From Planctomycetota bacterium (lineage in GTDB: Bacteria; Planctomycetota; UBA1135; UBA2386): a DNA stretch of 35,946 nucleotides. Position numbers and translations under genes: made by a program. Positions within the stretch are counted from its first letter, which is position 1. The number at the start of each line of letters is the position of its first letter. The stretch spans positions 1 to 35,946 of the forward strand of contig JACRLW010000104.1 in NCBI GenBank assembly GCA_016235155.1. The letters run 5' to 3'. Positions 1 to 7,914 of this stretch are shown one piece after another. Under the pieces are notes generated by a model. The model did not search any database. It saw only the letters and a program-made list of their open reading frames with translations, and had not been told where the DNA came from.

Positions 1-30
1 CATCGCGGCCGAGGCCGCAACCCATCCGGG

Positions 31-705
31 TTGCAGGCGTCGTCGCTGACGCGACGACCGAGAAGGCCTCGCCCGCGCTTCTTGCTGGGGCCCTCCGGCG
101 AACGAGTTCGCACGGCTTCCGCGTGCACGTGCTCGAGAAACTCGCGGCTTCTGGCCTGCTCTCGCCGCCAGCTCCGCCGCGGTCCACGACGTCGGACCCG
201 GCGTGCCTCCCGTGTCCGCGAGGACCGAATCGTCCGAGCGAGCCCCCGGTTGGTAGTGGCGCAGTCGCGCCGCGACGGCTCGGGGCTCGCGTTGGTTTCG
301 GCGCCGAGGACTCGTCGAAGTGGCGCAATGCGCCTTCGCGCACGAAGCGGACGACGATCAGGACTTCAGGCTGATCTCGGGACTCTGCGCCGAGCACGTC
401 GACGAACGCTTGCGAAGGAGCGCGCGCGTCGCGGTTCTCGGCAACCGGGCGACCGTGGAGCGTTCCGCGTGCTGGAGCAGCAGCACACGGTCCTCACCAC
501 GGCCGGCCGCGGTCTGCACGCGCATCACGTCCTCTGGCGGCGCAGTCGTCCGGAGAAGCAGGAGCGGGCCGACGACGCAGGGCAACCTCGTGACGCTCTG
601 CGCGCGTTGCCATGCACTCGTCCCCGAGGGCTTCCTCGGCGTGGAGCTGGCGCAATGCGCCACCGCCACCCGCCCCCTCACCCGCAACTCGGAGCGATCT
701 CCTGA
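31..705 (+). pseudogene. Decayed HNH endonuclease-like gene
   Basis: No single frame gives a credible protein here, but pieces of an HNH nuclease C-terminus are visible in two frames. Around 513-545 one frame reads GLHAHHVLWRRS, which resembles the first His pair and arginine-rich turn of the HNH motif. From about 581 the next frame reads GNLVTLCARCHALVPEGFL, which matches the family's typical NL-x-LC-xx-CH-xx-HEGFL ending. The switch near 575-580 implies a frameshift. Further upstream (about 120-165) a third frame reads VHVLEKLAASGLL, reminiscent of the N-terminal helical region of the HNH proteins common in Planctomycetota and myxobacteria. The zinc-binding Cys pair expected before the HH is not visible. 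The gene is therefore probably dead. The left boundary is uncertain and may lie outside the window. The coordinates mark the open frame that contains the HH part. A sequencing error could explain one shift, but not the overall loss of motif residues. Confidence 0.45.
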
Positions 706-1838
706 TACCCCGCGAAGCTCCGACCGTCCGCGCACATCACGCAGTCCGGGTCGCGCTCCTGCTCCAGCTCCCAGAAGCGCGCGGCCAAGGCGTCGTACAC
801 CAACAGCCTGCCGACCAGCGGCTCGCCGAGCCCGAGGATCAGCTTGATGGTCTCGACGGCCTGCAAGGTGCCGATCACGCCGGGAAGCACGCCGAGCACT
901 CCGGCTTCCGCGCAGTTCGGGGCGAGCTCGGGCGGAGGGGGACTCGGGAAGAGGCAGCGGTAGCACGGTCCGCGCTTGCCGGGCGCCTTGGGCCAGAAGG
1001 TGCTGACCTGCCCCTCGAAGCGGTGGATCGCGCCGTGCACGTTCGGGATGCCGAGCTGGACGCAGGCGTCGTTCACGAGGTAGCGCGTGGCGAAGTTGTC
1101 GGTGCCGTCGAGGACGACCGCGCAGCCGTCCATCAATTGCTCGACGTTGCTCGCATCCAGCCGCACGCGCAACGCCTCGACCGCGATCCCGGGATTGAGC
1201 GCGAGCAGCGTGCGACGCGCGGAGTCGGCCTTGCCCTGACCGATGCGATCGTCGGCGTGGAGGATCTGGCGCTGCAGGTTGCTCCGGTCGACGACGTCGA
1301 AGTCGACGACGCGCAGGCGTCCCACTCCCGCGGCTGCGAGGTACAGCGCCGCGGGCGAACCCAAGCCACCGGCGCCGACCAGCAGGACCTGCGCGTCGAG
1401 CAGCTTGCGCTGGCCGGCTTCGCCCACGCCCGGCACGACGAGGTGTCGCCCGTAACGCTCGCGATCGAGCGCGCTCAATCCCCGCGGCAGATCGACCGGC
1501 AATCCGTCGGCCTGCCAGCGCGCGAAGCCCCCCGCGACCGAGCGGACGTCGCGGTAGCCGAGGCGCTTCAAGCCGTCCGCCGCGAACAGGGAGCGCATCC
1601 CGCTCTGGCAGGACACGATCAGCGTCGTCGCCGCGTCGGGGACCTGCTGCTCGATCCGCAGCTCGAGGAAGCCGCGCGAGATGTGCACGGCCCCGCGCGG
1701 CGTCCCCGCGGCGAGCTCCTCGAGCTCGCGCACGTCGATCAGCACCGCTCCCTGCCCGACCAGCTCCAGCGCCTGCCGGGGGCTGATCTCGACGATCTCC
1801 GCGCGCAGCGCGGCGATGCGATCCTGACGCGCACTCAT
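678..1838 (-). CDS. Rhodanese-ThiF/MoeB family sulfur-carrier adenylyltransferase
   Basis: This 386-aa cytoplasmic enzyme probably adenylates the C-terminus of a ThiS/MoaD-type sulfur-carrier protein and may pass sulfur to it, for molybdopterin or thiamine synthesis. Residues about 18-115 form a rhodanese domain with the active-site loop CQSGMR (Cys77). Residues about 125-386 form the E1-like ThiF/MoeB domain, with the nucleotide-binding loop GAGGLGSP (155-162), NLQRQ (187-191), the DGTDN segment (244-248) and zinc-binding pairs Cys292/Cys295 and Cys366/Cys369. The ATG at 1838 was chosen because codons upstream of it are arginine-rich noncoding-style sequence. The rhodanese lies at the N-terminus, whereas the better-known MoeZ/MOCS3 proteins carry it at the C-terminus. 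No carrier-protein gene is adjacent, so the choice between MoeB and ThiF is open. It is divergent from the sigma-factor gene, with 80 bp between the starts. Confidence 0.9.
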   Translation of the reverse strand: MSARQDRIAALRAEIVEISPRQALELVGQGAVLIDVRELEELAAGTPRGAVHISRGFLELRIEQQVPDAATTLIVSCQSGMRSLFAADGLKRLGYRDVRSVAGGFARWQADGLPVDLPRGLSALDRERYGRHLVVPGVGEAGQRKLLDAQVLLVGAGGLGSPAALYLAAAGVGRLRVVDFDVVDRSNLQRQILHADDRIGQGKADSARRTLLALNPGIAVEALRVRLDASNVEQLMDGCAVVLDGTDNFATRYLVNDACVQLGIPNVHGAIHRFEGQVSTFWPKAPGKRGPCYRCLFPSPPPPELAPNCAEAGVLGVLPGVIGTLQAVETIKLILGLGEPLVGRLLVYDALAARFWELEQERDPDCVMCADGRSFAGYQEIAPSCG

Positions 1839-1918
1839 CGCGCGGGGAGGATACCCAGGCTCGCCGGCGGCGGATCTCCTGAACCGTCTCGAGCGCGCGC
1901 GGTGTCTCTCTTGTTGCC

Positions 1919-4900
1919 ATGACCAGCACGGGTGCCGACCTCCACGACCTCGACGCATTCTGCGCCGAGGAACCCTTCGTGCGGGCGCTGGCGAAGAGCC
2001 TGCCCTTCGACGACGCACAAGCCGACGACGTCGTGCAGCAGACCTGGCTCGAAGCACTCCGCCGCAAGGTGCCCGGCGGCGACGCACGGCGCGGCTGGCT
2101 CGCGCGCGTCGTCCGCTCGCGGGCGAGCAACGCGCGCCGCGGCGCGCGACGCCTGCACGAGCGCGAGCGCGCCGCGGCCCGGCCCGAAGCGGTGGAGTCG
2201 CCCGACGAACTGCTCGCGCGCGAAGAACAGCGGCGGATCGTCGTCGCGGCGGTCGCCGCCCTTCCCGAGCCGTACCGCAGCGTCGTGATGCTGCGCTACT
2301 TCGAAGGGCACGAGCCGCGCGCGATCGCGCGCCTGCAGAGCACGCCGATCGAGACCGTCCACACGCGCCTCAAGCGCGCACGCGCGCTGCTGCGCGAACG
2401 CCGCGACGCGACGCACGGCGGCGATCGCCGGGCCTGGATGCTCGCACTCGTTCCCCTCGCAGCCGCGCGCAACGCCGCGCGCGGCGCGGTCATGGCGAAG
2501 TTGCTCGGACTGTTCGCGCTGCTGACCGCCATGAAACCCTTCCTCGTCGTCCTCGCCGGAATCGCGCTCGCTCTGCTCGTCGCGCGCCTCTCGTCCGATC
2601 CCGACCCGAGCGCAGCTCCCGCCGCGCCGCAGATCGTCGCGGACACCGACGCGCGCCGCGCCGACGTCGCGCACGCGACGCCGCCGTCCGACGTCGCACC
2701 GAGCACGATCGCGCGCGCCGAACTCGCGCCGCCGTCGCCGGCGATCTCGCGCGACGACGGCCTCGACGCCACGCAGCTCGCGTCCCTCACCGGTCGCCTC
2801 GTCGATCCGAGCGGAGCACCCGCCGCCGCGCGCCGTTGCCGCCTGCTCTGCATCGATCCGGTGCGCGCGCACCCGGGCGGCTTCGAGCCGGGAGTCGTCG
2901 CCGACGGCGCGGGCATCAGCGCGATCGAGACGAGCACCGGCGAGGACGGCCGCTTCGCCTTCCGCGACGTCCCCGCGGGGCAGAGCCACGCGCTGTGGCT
3001 CGGCGTTGGCGCGCCGCACGCGAACCTCCGCCCGCTGTCCTTCGAGCTGCCCGCGGGCGTGACGACCGACCTCGGCACGCTCGTGCTCGAGACGCGCGGT
3101 TCGATCACGGGCCGCATCGTCGGCGAGGACGGCGCGCCGATCGCCGGCGCTCTCGTGCGCGCGCTCGATCTCCCCGGTGCCCTGCTCGGACTCGCGCCGA
3201 TCGACCGGCTCGAGGCCGGCGGTGCGCTGTTCTGCGCTTTGCCCGATCCCGGCGACTTCGCCGCGCGCAAGGACGGCGCGCGAGCGTTCGTCGAGGCGGC
3301 GCGCCGCGCGCTGAGCAAGAACGTGCCGCAGGCCGACGCGGACGCCCGCTTCGCCGTGCTCCCGTTCCCGCGCTGGCTCGACGACGCCTGGCGCGCCCTG
3401 CCGATCCCGTCCGCGACGACCGACGCGGACGGCCGCTTCGTGATCGAAGGCCTGGTCGACGGCGACCACGCGCTGCTGGTGTCGGCCGACGGCTTCGCGC
3501 GGGCGACGAAGACGCGCGTGCCGCTGCGCAACGCCGAGCGGCGCGACACCGGCGAACTGCGCCTCGCACGCGGCGAGTCGCTCGCGTGCCGTGTGCTCGA
3601 CGCCAGCGCTGCTCCGGTCGCCGGCGCCGAACTGCGCGTCGCGCTGCGCCCGCGCGCCGGACTCACCGGTGTGCTCTTCGCCGAGCCCGTGCGCCGGAGC
3701 GACGCCGGCGGGCGCGCCGTCTTCGACGCACTGCCGCGCGGCGAGTACGTCGTCGCGTTCCGCCGCGGTCCCGCCGCGCGCTGGAACACCGTCGCCCCGG
3801 TCGACAGCGGTGACGACGTCGAACTGCGCCTGCCGGCGACGCGCGACGTCGCGCTGCGCGTGATCGACGACGCGGGCAACGGCGTCGCGGGCGCGCGCTT
3901 CACGCTCTGGACCGGTCCCACGCTCGGCGAAGCGACGGCGGCCGGACTGCAGGAGGAAGTGGCGTCGCGCGTCGAACCCGTCGATCCCGTCGAGGGCGGC
4001 GAACCCGGCCGCTTCACGCTGCGCGCCCTCGAACCCGACGTCTACACCCTGGGCGTCGCGGCCGACGGCCACGCGCTCGCGCAACGCCTGCTGGTCGTCG
4101 ACCCCAAGGCTCCGGCCGACGCCGCGCCGATCACGGTCACGCTCGTGCGCGGCATCGACTGCACGGTCGAGGTCGTCGACGACGCCGGCGCGCCGGTGCC
4201 CGGCGCCGAAGTCTGGATCCACGCCGCGGCCGACGAGCACTCGGCCTTCAGCCAATCGATCCTCTACAGCTACGGCGGCTTCTCCGCGTGGGACCGCCTC
4301 GCGCGCGGCGGGCGTCGCACGGACGGCGAGGGGCGCGTGCGCATCGCATCGCTGCCGCGCGGCCCCGCCGCGGTGCTCGTGCGCCATCGCGCGCGCGGCT
4401 CGATCGGCGTCGAGGTCGCCGAGCTGGGCGCTTCGTTGCGCGTCACGCTGCCGCGACCCGGCCGCATCGAGGGGACCGTGCGCCGATCCGGAGCCGTGCC
4501 CGCGCCGGACTCGCTGCGCCTGAGCGTCGCGCCGAACGCGGCGTCCAACGGCGCGTCGTTCCCCGTCGCGTCGCACGGGGTCGTCGTGCGCGACGACGGC
4601 AGCTTCGTCGCCGAGTCGCTGGCGCCGGGGACCTGGCGTGTCCTCGTCGAGGACCGGCTCGGTCGCGACGAGCAGCGCGCGCGCAGCATCGGCGCGCTCG
4701 TGATGCGCGCGAACCCGACCGGTTGGTTCGTGCGCGAACCCGGCACCACCGAGGCGACGGCCGACGTCGTCCCGGGCGGCGTCGCGCGGGTCGCGCTCGA
4801 GATCGATCCGCTGGCGGCGACCCCCGGTTCGCTCGGGGCGACGCTGCGCGGGCGCGTCGAGATCGACGGCCGCGCGCGTGCGGGGCTCGCGATCCTCGCC

Positions 4901-5635
4901 CGCGTCGAGGGCGAGGACTGGACCACGCGCGAGGTTCCGATCGCGACGACGGACGCCGCGGGCCGCTTCGAACGCACGGCACTCCCGCCGCGCGAGTTCG
5001 AGCTCGAGATCACCTTCGACGGCGACGCCCCGTTCGTCTGGCGGAAGACCGTCGCGGCGAGCGAAGGTGTCACGGTCGACGCCGACTTCACCTCGACCAC
5101 CGCGTTGCTCGAGATCGTGGTCCACAGCACCGGCGATGCACCCGCCGCGGAGTGCCCGGTCTGGATCAGCGGCGACGCCGGGGCCGGCGGCTCGATCCAC
5201 GCGCGCGCCACCGCCGACGGCCGCGGCCTCGCGCGCGCGCGACTGCCGCGCGGCCGTTACGAGGTCTACGCCGCGAACGAGTCGGGTGAGGCGCGCGTCA
5301 CCGGCGTCGACCTGCGCGAAGACCAGCGCCACGAACTGAAACTCGGCGACGACCGGTACCTGCGCCTGCGCTTCGCCGTCGACTCGACCGTGCGCCTCGA
5401 GAGCGTGCTGGTGTCGGGCCTCGACGATCGCGACCCGCAGTCCATCCGGTCCACGCACTTCGTCCTTCTGAACGACCGCCGCGAAGTCGCCGTCGGCAAG
5501 GTCGACGCGGGCCGCTACCGCATCGAACTCCGCACGGCCGACGGCAGCTTCGCCGCCGACCCCGAGACGATCACGGTCGCCGAGTCCGGCCCCGCGGAGT
5601 TCGTGCTGCGGCTCGGGGCGCGGCGGGAGGAGTGA
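1919..5635 (+). CDS. ECF-type sigma factor fused to membrane segment and carboxypeptidase-regulatory-like repeats
   Basis: This 1238-aa protein begins as a sigma-70 family (ECF) factor. Residues about 15-75 form region 2, with the acidic DDAQADDVVQQTWLEAL segment and a basic tail. Residues about 110-160 form region 4, with LPEPYRSVVMLRYFEG followed by a helix-turn-helix ending in THTRLKRAR-like sequence. After it comes a hydrophobic stretch of about 17-30 residues centred on 207-223, then a low-complexity Ala/Pro/Asp linker. The rest, about 280-1238, is beta-rich and contains about eight repeats of the type G-x-V-x-D-xx-G-x-P-V-x-G-A (starting near 285, 395, 557, 643, 745, 850, 978 and 1060). 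That pattern is typical of carboxypeptidase-regulatory-like or Cna-B folds. The single membrane segment would put region 2/4 in the cytoplasm and the repeats outside. Sigma factors with long C-terminal extensions are known in Planctomycetota. The direct fusion would make this a membrane-bound regulator that needs no separate anti-sigma factor, or one released by proteolysis. Confidence 0.85.
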   Translation: MTSTGADLHDLDAFCAEEPFVRALAKSLPFDDAQADDVVQQTWLEALRRKVPGGDARRGWLARVVRSRASNARRGARRLHERERAAARPEAVESPDELLAREEQRRIVVAAVAALPEPYRSVVMLRYFEGHEPRAIARLQSTPIETVHTRLKRARALLRERRDATHGGDRRAWMLALVPLAAARNAARGAVMAKLLGLFALLTAMKPFLVVLAGIALALLVARLSSDPDPSAAPAAPQIVADTDARRADVAHATPPSDVAPSTIARAELAPPSPAISRDDGLDATQLASLTGRLVDPSGAPAAARRCRLLCIDPVRAHPGGFEPGVVADGAGISAIETSTGEDGRFAFRDVPAGQSHALWLGVGAPHANLRPLSFELPAGVTTDLGTLVLETRGSITGRIVGEDGAPIAGALVRALDLPGALLGLAPIDRLEAGGALFCALPDPGDFAARKDGARAFVEAARRALSKNVPQADADARFAVLPFPRWLDDAWRALPIPSATTDADGRFVIEGLVDGDHALLVSADGFARATKTRVPLRNAERRDTGELRLARGESLACRVLDASAAPVAGAELRVALRPRAGLTGVLFAEPVRRSDAGGRAVFDALPRGEYVVAFRRGPAARWNTVAPVDSGDDVELRLPATRDVALRVIDDAGNGVAGARFTLWTGPTLGEATAAGLQEEVASRVEPVDPVEGGEPGRFTLRALEPDVYTLGVAADGHALAQRLLVVDPKAPADAAPITVTLVRGIDCTVEVVDDAGAPVPGAEVWIHAAADEHSAFSQSILYSYGGFSAWDRLARGGRRTDGEGRVRIASLPRGPAAVLVRHRARGSIGVEVAELGASLRVTLPRPGRIEGTVRRSGAVPAPDSLRLSVAPNAASNGASFPVASHGVVVRDDGSFVAESLAPGTWRVLVEDRLGRDEQRARSIGALVMRANPTGWFVREPGTTEATADVVPGGVARVALEIDPLAATPGSLGATLRGRVEIDGRARAGLAILARVEGEDWTTREVPIATTDAAGRFERTALPPREFELEITFDGDAPFVWRKTVAASEGVTVDADFTSTTALLEIVVHSTGDAPAAECPVWISGDAGAGGSIHARATADGRGLARARLPRGRYEVYAANESGEARVTGVDLREDQRHELKLGDDRYLRLRFAVDSTVRLESVLVSGLDDRDPQSIRSTHFVLLNDRREVAVGKVDAGRYRIELRTADGSFAADPETITVAESGPAEFVLRLGARREE

Positions 5636-5731
5636 CTGCGGCGGATGGATGGACCTGCCGAGAACGCTTCGATGCGCTCTCGCCGAGCACACGCTCGTCG
5701 GAGAGTCCCCTTGCCCGCTCCGCGACCCAGA

Positions 5732-5968
5732 TCACGCCGCGTGATCTCCCGTCGGTCGTACGACGTCACAGCGGAGGACGGCCGCAGCATGACGCAGAGC
5801 AGCGCGAACGTCCTCGAGCGTGAGTCGCGGATGCGCCCTCAGTACGTCGTCGATCGATTCGCCGGCGCCCAGTTTCTCGAGGATCAGTTCCACGGTGATT
5901 CGAGTTCCTCGCACCACGGGCTTGCCCATCGCGATTGCGGGGTTTTGGACGATGCGTTCCTCGTTCAC
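5732..5968 (-). CDS. DUF433 domain protein (VapB-like antitoxin type)
   Basis: This 78-aa protein starts at GTG 5968. It matches the DUF433 family, with the segments NPAIAMGKPVVRGTRITV (about 9-26) and LILEKLGAGESIDDVLRAHP (about 28-47), followed by a helical LTLEDVRAALRHA segment. DUF433 proteins have a winged-helix DNA-binding fold. They usually sit directly upstream of a PIN-like (DUF5615) toxin and act as its antitoxin. Here nothing toxin-like follows: only about 96 bp separate this gene from the end of the convergent sigma-factor gene. It may be the last member of a minus-strand run with the PrsW-like and methyltransferase genes (55 bp gap). Its function as a free regulator is therefore unproven. 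Confidence 0.85.
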   Translation of the reverse strand: MNEERIVQNPAIAMGKPVVRGTRITVELILEKLGAGESIDDVLRAHPRLTLEDVRAALRHAAAVLRCDVVRPTGDHAA

Positions 5969-6023
5969 GCTGCCACCCTATTACCGCCGTTGCACCAGGG
6001 CAAGGTGGGGCAGAACGCGTGGT

Positions 6024-6725
6024 TCAGGAATGCACGTGATGCGCGCGCCGCCCGCTGCGCTGTGCACAACGCACCGCCATGCCGAGCGCGACGAAGGTGC
6101 CGGGCAGCACCGTGATCAGCGCGACCCTCGCGAAGCCTTCGCGTTGCGCGAGGCCGAGGTCGTAGGCGCCGTGCACCAGCACCGCGAACACGAAGCCCGT
6201 ACCGAGCACGAGCGCGCGCGTCCGGCTGCGATCGAGGCGCATCAGCGCCAGACCGAGGCCCGCGATCCCGCTGCTCGCGACGTGCGCGAGCGTGGCGGTG
6301 AAGCCGCGCAGCGTGGCGAGACGCGCGTCGCCGGCGTCGAGGGCGTAGACGACGTTCTCCACGCTGGCAAAGCCGAGCGCGGCGCAGGCGCCGTAGACGA
6401 TGCCGTCGAGCGGTTCGTCGAAGTGACGGCTCCACGCGACGGCGAACGCCATGGCGAGCAGCTTGCTGGCCTCTTCGAGCGGCGCCGTGACGAGGAAGGC
6501 GTCGCGCCAGGCGGAGTAGCCCGCGCCGAGCACCAGCGCGTCGAGCATCGGACGCAGCGCGAGCACGAGCAGCGTCGAGAGACCGCCGAGCAGGTAGCAG
6601 CGCAGCAGCAGGAGTCGCGGCTCGGGCGATGCCGCGTCCTTCCTCCGGATCCACAGGAACCAGAACAGGATCGGTGCCAGCGTGCAGGCGACGAAGGCGG
6701 CGTAGCGCATCGACGGGTCCGGCAC
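6024..6725 (-). CDS. PrsW family intramembrane metalloprotease-like protein
   Basis: This polytopic membrane protein of 233 aa has the hallmark residues of the PrsW/PF13367 family: Glu pair APLEEASK (84-85), the FASVEN motif (Glu123-Asn124), a His in TLAHVASSG (His148) and a last HGAYD motif (His185). PrsW of Bacillus cleaves the anti-sigma factor RsiW at site 1, and the same family belongs to the wider CAAX-protease-like clan. Seven or so hydrophobic segments are visible between residues 7 and 220. The start is GTG 6725, or ATG 6710 five codons later. It lies 26 bp downstream of the methyltransferase stop. A PrsW-like protease near a membrane-anchored sigma factor (1919-5635) is suggestive, but a functional link is only inference. 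Confidence 0.85.
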   Translation of the reverse strand: MPDPSMRYAAFVACTLAPILFWFLWIRRKDAASPEPRLLLLRCYLLGGLSTLLVLALRPMLDALVLGAGYSAWRDAFLVTAPLEEASKLLAMAFAVAWSRHFDEPLDGIVYGACAALGFASVENVVYALDAGDARLATLRGFTATLAHVASSGIAGLGLALMRLDRSRTRALVLGTGFVFAVLVHGAYDLGLAQREGFARVALITVLPGTFVALGMAVRCAQRSGRRAHHVHS

Positions 6726-6751
6726 GGCATCGGCCAGGAGCCCGCGGCAGC

Positions 6752-7594
6752 TCAGATCGGCTTGCGGAACACCGTCGCGATCATGGAATCGCCGATCAAA
6801 GCGCTCCAGAGAGGGGTTCCCTCACCCAGGGTCAGCAACTGCGCCAACATCCCGAGCCGTGCGACCGGCCGGTTCACTCCGGCGAGGAAGTTCCATTGGT
6901 CGCCGGGCTTGGCGGTCTCCTCGGAGACGAGCTGCAATCCGACCTCCTCACCGAGATCGACCATGGTCCGGAGCGGGAACTCGTCGCCGAAGCGCCAGGT
7001 CCCACGGCGCTCCATGCGTCGCTTCGACCACTGGTAGATGTGAGCGCCGGCGAAGGGGGCGATCACCGCCACCAAGCCGCCGGGTTTCGTGAGGGCGGCC
7101 ATGTTGTGCAGCAGGCGAAGCTGGTCGGGGCGATGGAAGTGCTCGATCAGGCCCGAGTTGAACACGAGGTCATGGCCGTCCTGCGGCGCGGGCGTCGCGA
7201 AGATCGACGCTTCCTGCCAGCGGCCGCGACACCCGGCCCGCGCAAAGACGGTTCGACTCAGCTCGAGTGCAGCGGAGCTGATGTCGGCGACGGTCACGTC
7301 GGCGCCCGCGCGCGCGAGCCACAAGGAGGTCCAGCCGATGCCGGCGCCGAACTCGAGCGTGCGAAATCCGGCGAGTGAACCGAGCACGCGTTCGAAGATG
7401 CGGACCTCGTCTTGGGGTCCGCACGTGAAGGGCCGGCGATACCACGGCGCGGGTTGCCCGAGGCGTTCGTAGAGGACTTGGAGTCGCTCCGGAGTGAAGC
7501 TGCCCCAGTGTCGGTTCCAGACGTCGGCGACTTTCGCTTCCTGGTCGACGGCGGCCGGAGGTGGTTCGGTGGCGAGGAGGGTCGAGGTGGTCAT
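6752..7594 (-). CDS. Class I SAM-dependent methyltransferase
   Basis: This predicted 280-aa cytoplasmic enzyme transfers a methyl group from S-adenosylmethionine to an unidentified small-molecule substrate. Motif I is LEFGAGIGWTSLWLA (about 80-94), followed by VTVADIS, where the Asp is expected to bind the ribose. Motif post-II/IV is HDLVFNSGLIEHF (about 151-163), and KPGGLVAV (about 172-179) is the usual beta-strand after it. The family is the Methyltransf_11/25 type. The ATG at 7594 gives a normal-length protein. The frame stays open for a further 73 codons to an ATG at 7813, described separately. It is the first gene of a minus-strand run with the PrsW-like gene, and it is divergent from signal peptidase I. 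Confidence 0.85.
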   Translation of the reverse strand: MTTSTLLATEPPPAAVDQEAKVADVWNRHWGSFTPERLQVLYERLGQPAPWYRRPFTCGPQDEVRIFERVLGSLAGFRTLEFGAGIGWTSLWLARAGADVTVADISSAALELSRTVFARAGCRGRWQEASIFATPAPQDGHDLVFNSGLIEHFHRPDQLRLLHNMAALTKPGGLVAVIAPFAGAHIYQWSKRRMERRGTWRFGDEFPLRTMVDLGEEVGLQLVSEETAKPGDQWNFLAGVNRPVARLGMLAQLLTLGEGTPLWSALIGDSMIATVFRKPI

Positions 7595-7813
7595 GAGAGC
7601 ACCGATCCCATCGGCCGATCGTGACCGGCATCCGTAGCGGCATGCACCCGACTCCGCGGCGAGGGCGCGGTGCACTGCCGGCCGCGAACTGCGAACCCAC
7701 AGCGCGTGGTCGTCGCCGTTCCTGAGCCGGAAACTCGTCGGAACTCCCATCGTGCGCAGGGTGCCGACGAGCAGCTCGGAGTCGTAGGGCGGCGAGATCG
7801 CGGCGACCTCCAT
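7595..7813 (-). other. In-frame upstream extension of the methyltransferase, possibly DUF2007-like
   Basis: The reading frame of the methyltransferase continues upstream to an ATG at 7813 without a stop. The first 50 or so codons use strongly GC-ending codons and encode a plausible peptide, with ISPPYDSELLVGTLRTMGVP near its start and LWVRSSRPAVHRALAAE after it. This resembles the short DUF2007 signal-transducer domain (PYEAELLVGLLRAAGIP type). The last 20 codons before 7594 lose this bias and look noncoding. Possible readings are a true N-terminal domain, or a separate small gene that lost its stop and now runs into its neighbour. Confidence 0.35.
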
Positions 7814-7914
7814 GCGCGGACCTGGTGACCCGTGCGGCAGCGGTGGTCCGGAGGAGTTCGGAGTCTCTCGCGCTCCGCTCTTCCCGGCTCGACGCGCGGC
7901 TACCATCGCTCGCG

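Noticed and set aside
1835..5692. A 1285-codon open frame on the minus strand under the sigma-factor gene
   Set aside because: Its composition is Arg/Ala/Asp-rich with no motifs. The plus-strand frame has sigma and repeat domains. It is an antisense shadow caused by high GC.
5636..5731. Possible toxin partner for DUF433
   Set aside because: Only 96 bp, with no PIN-like motif on the minus strand.
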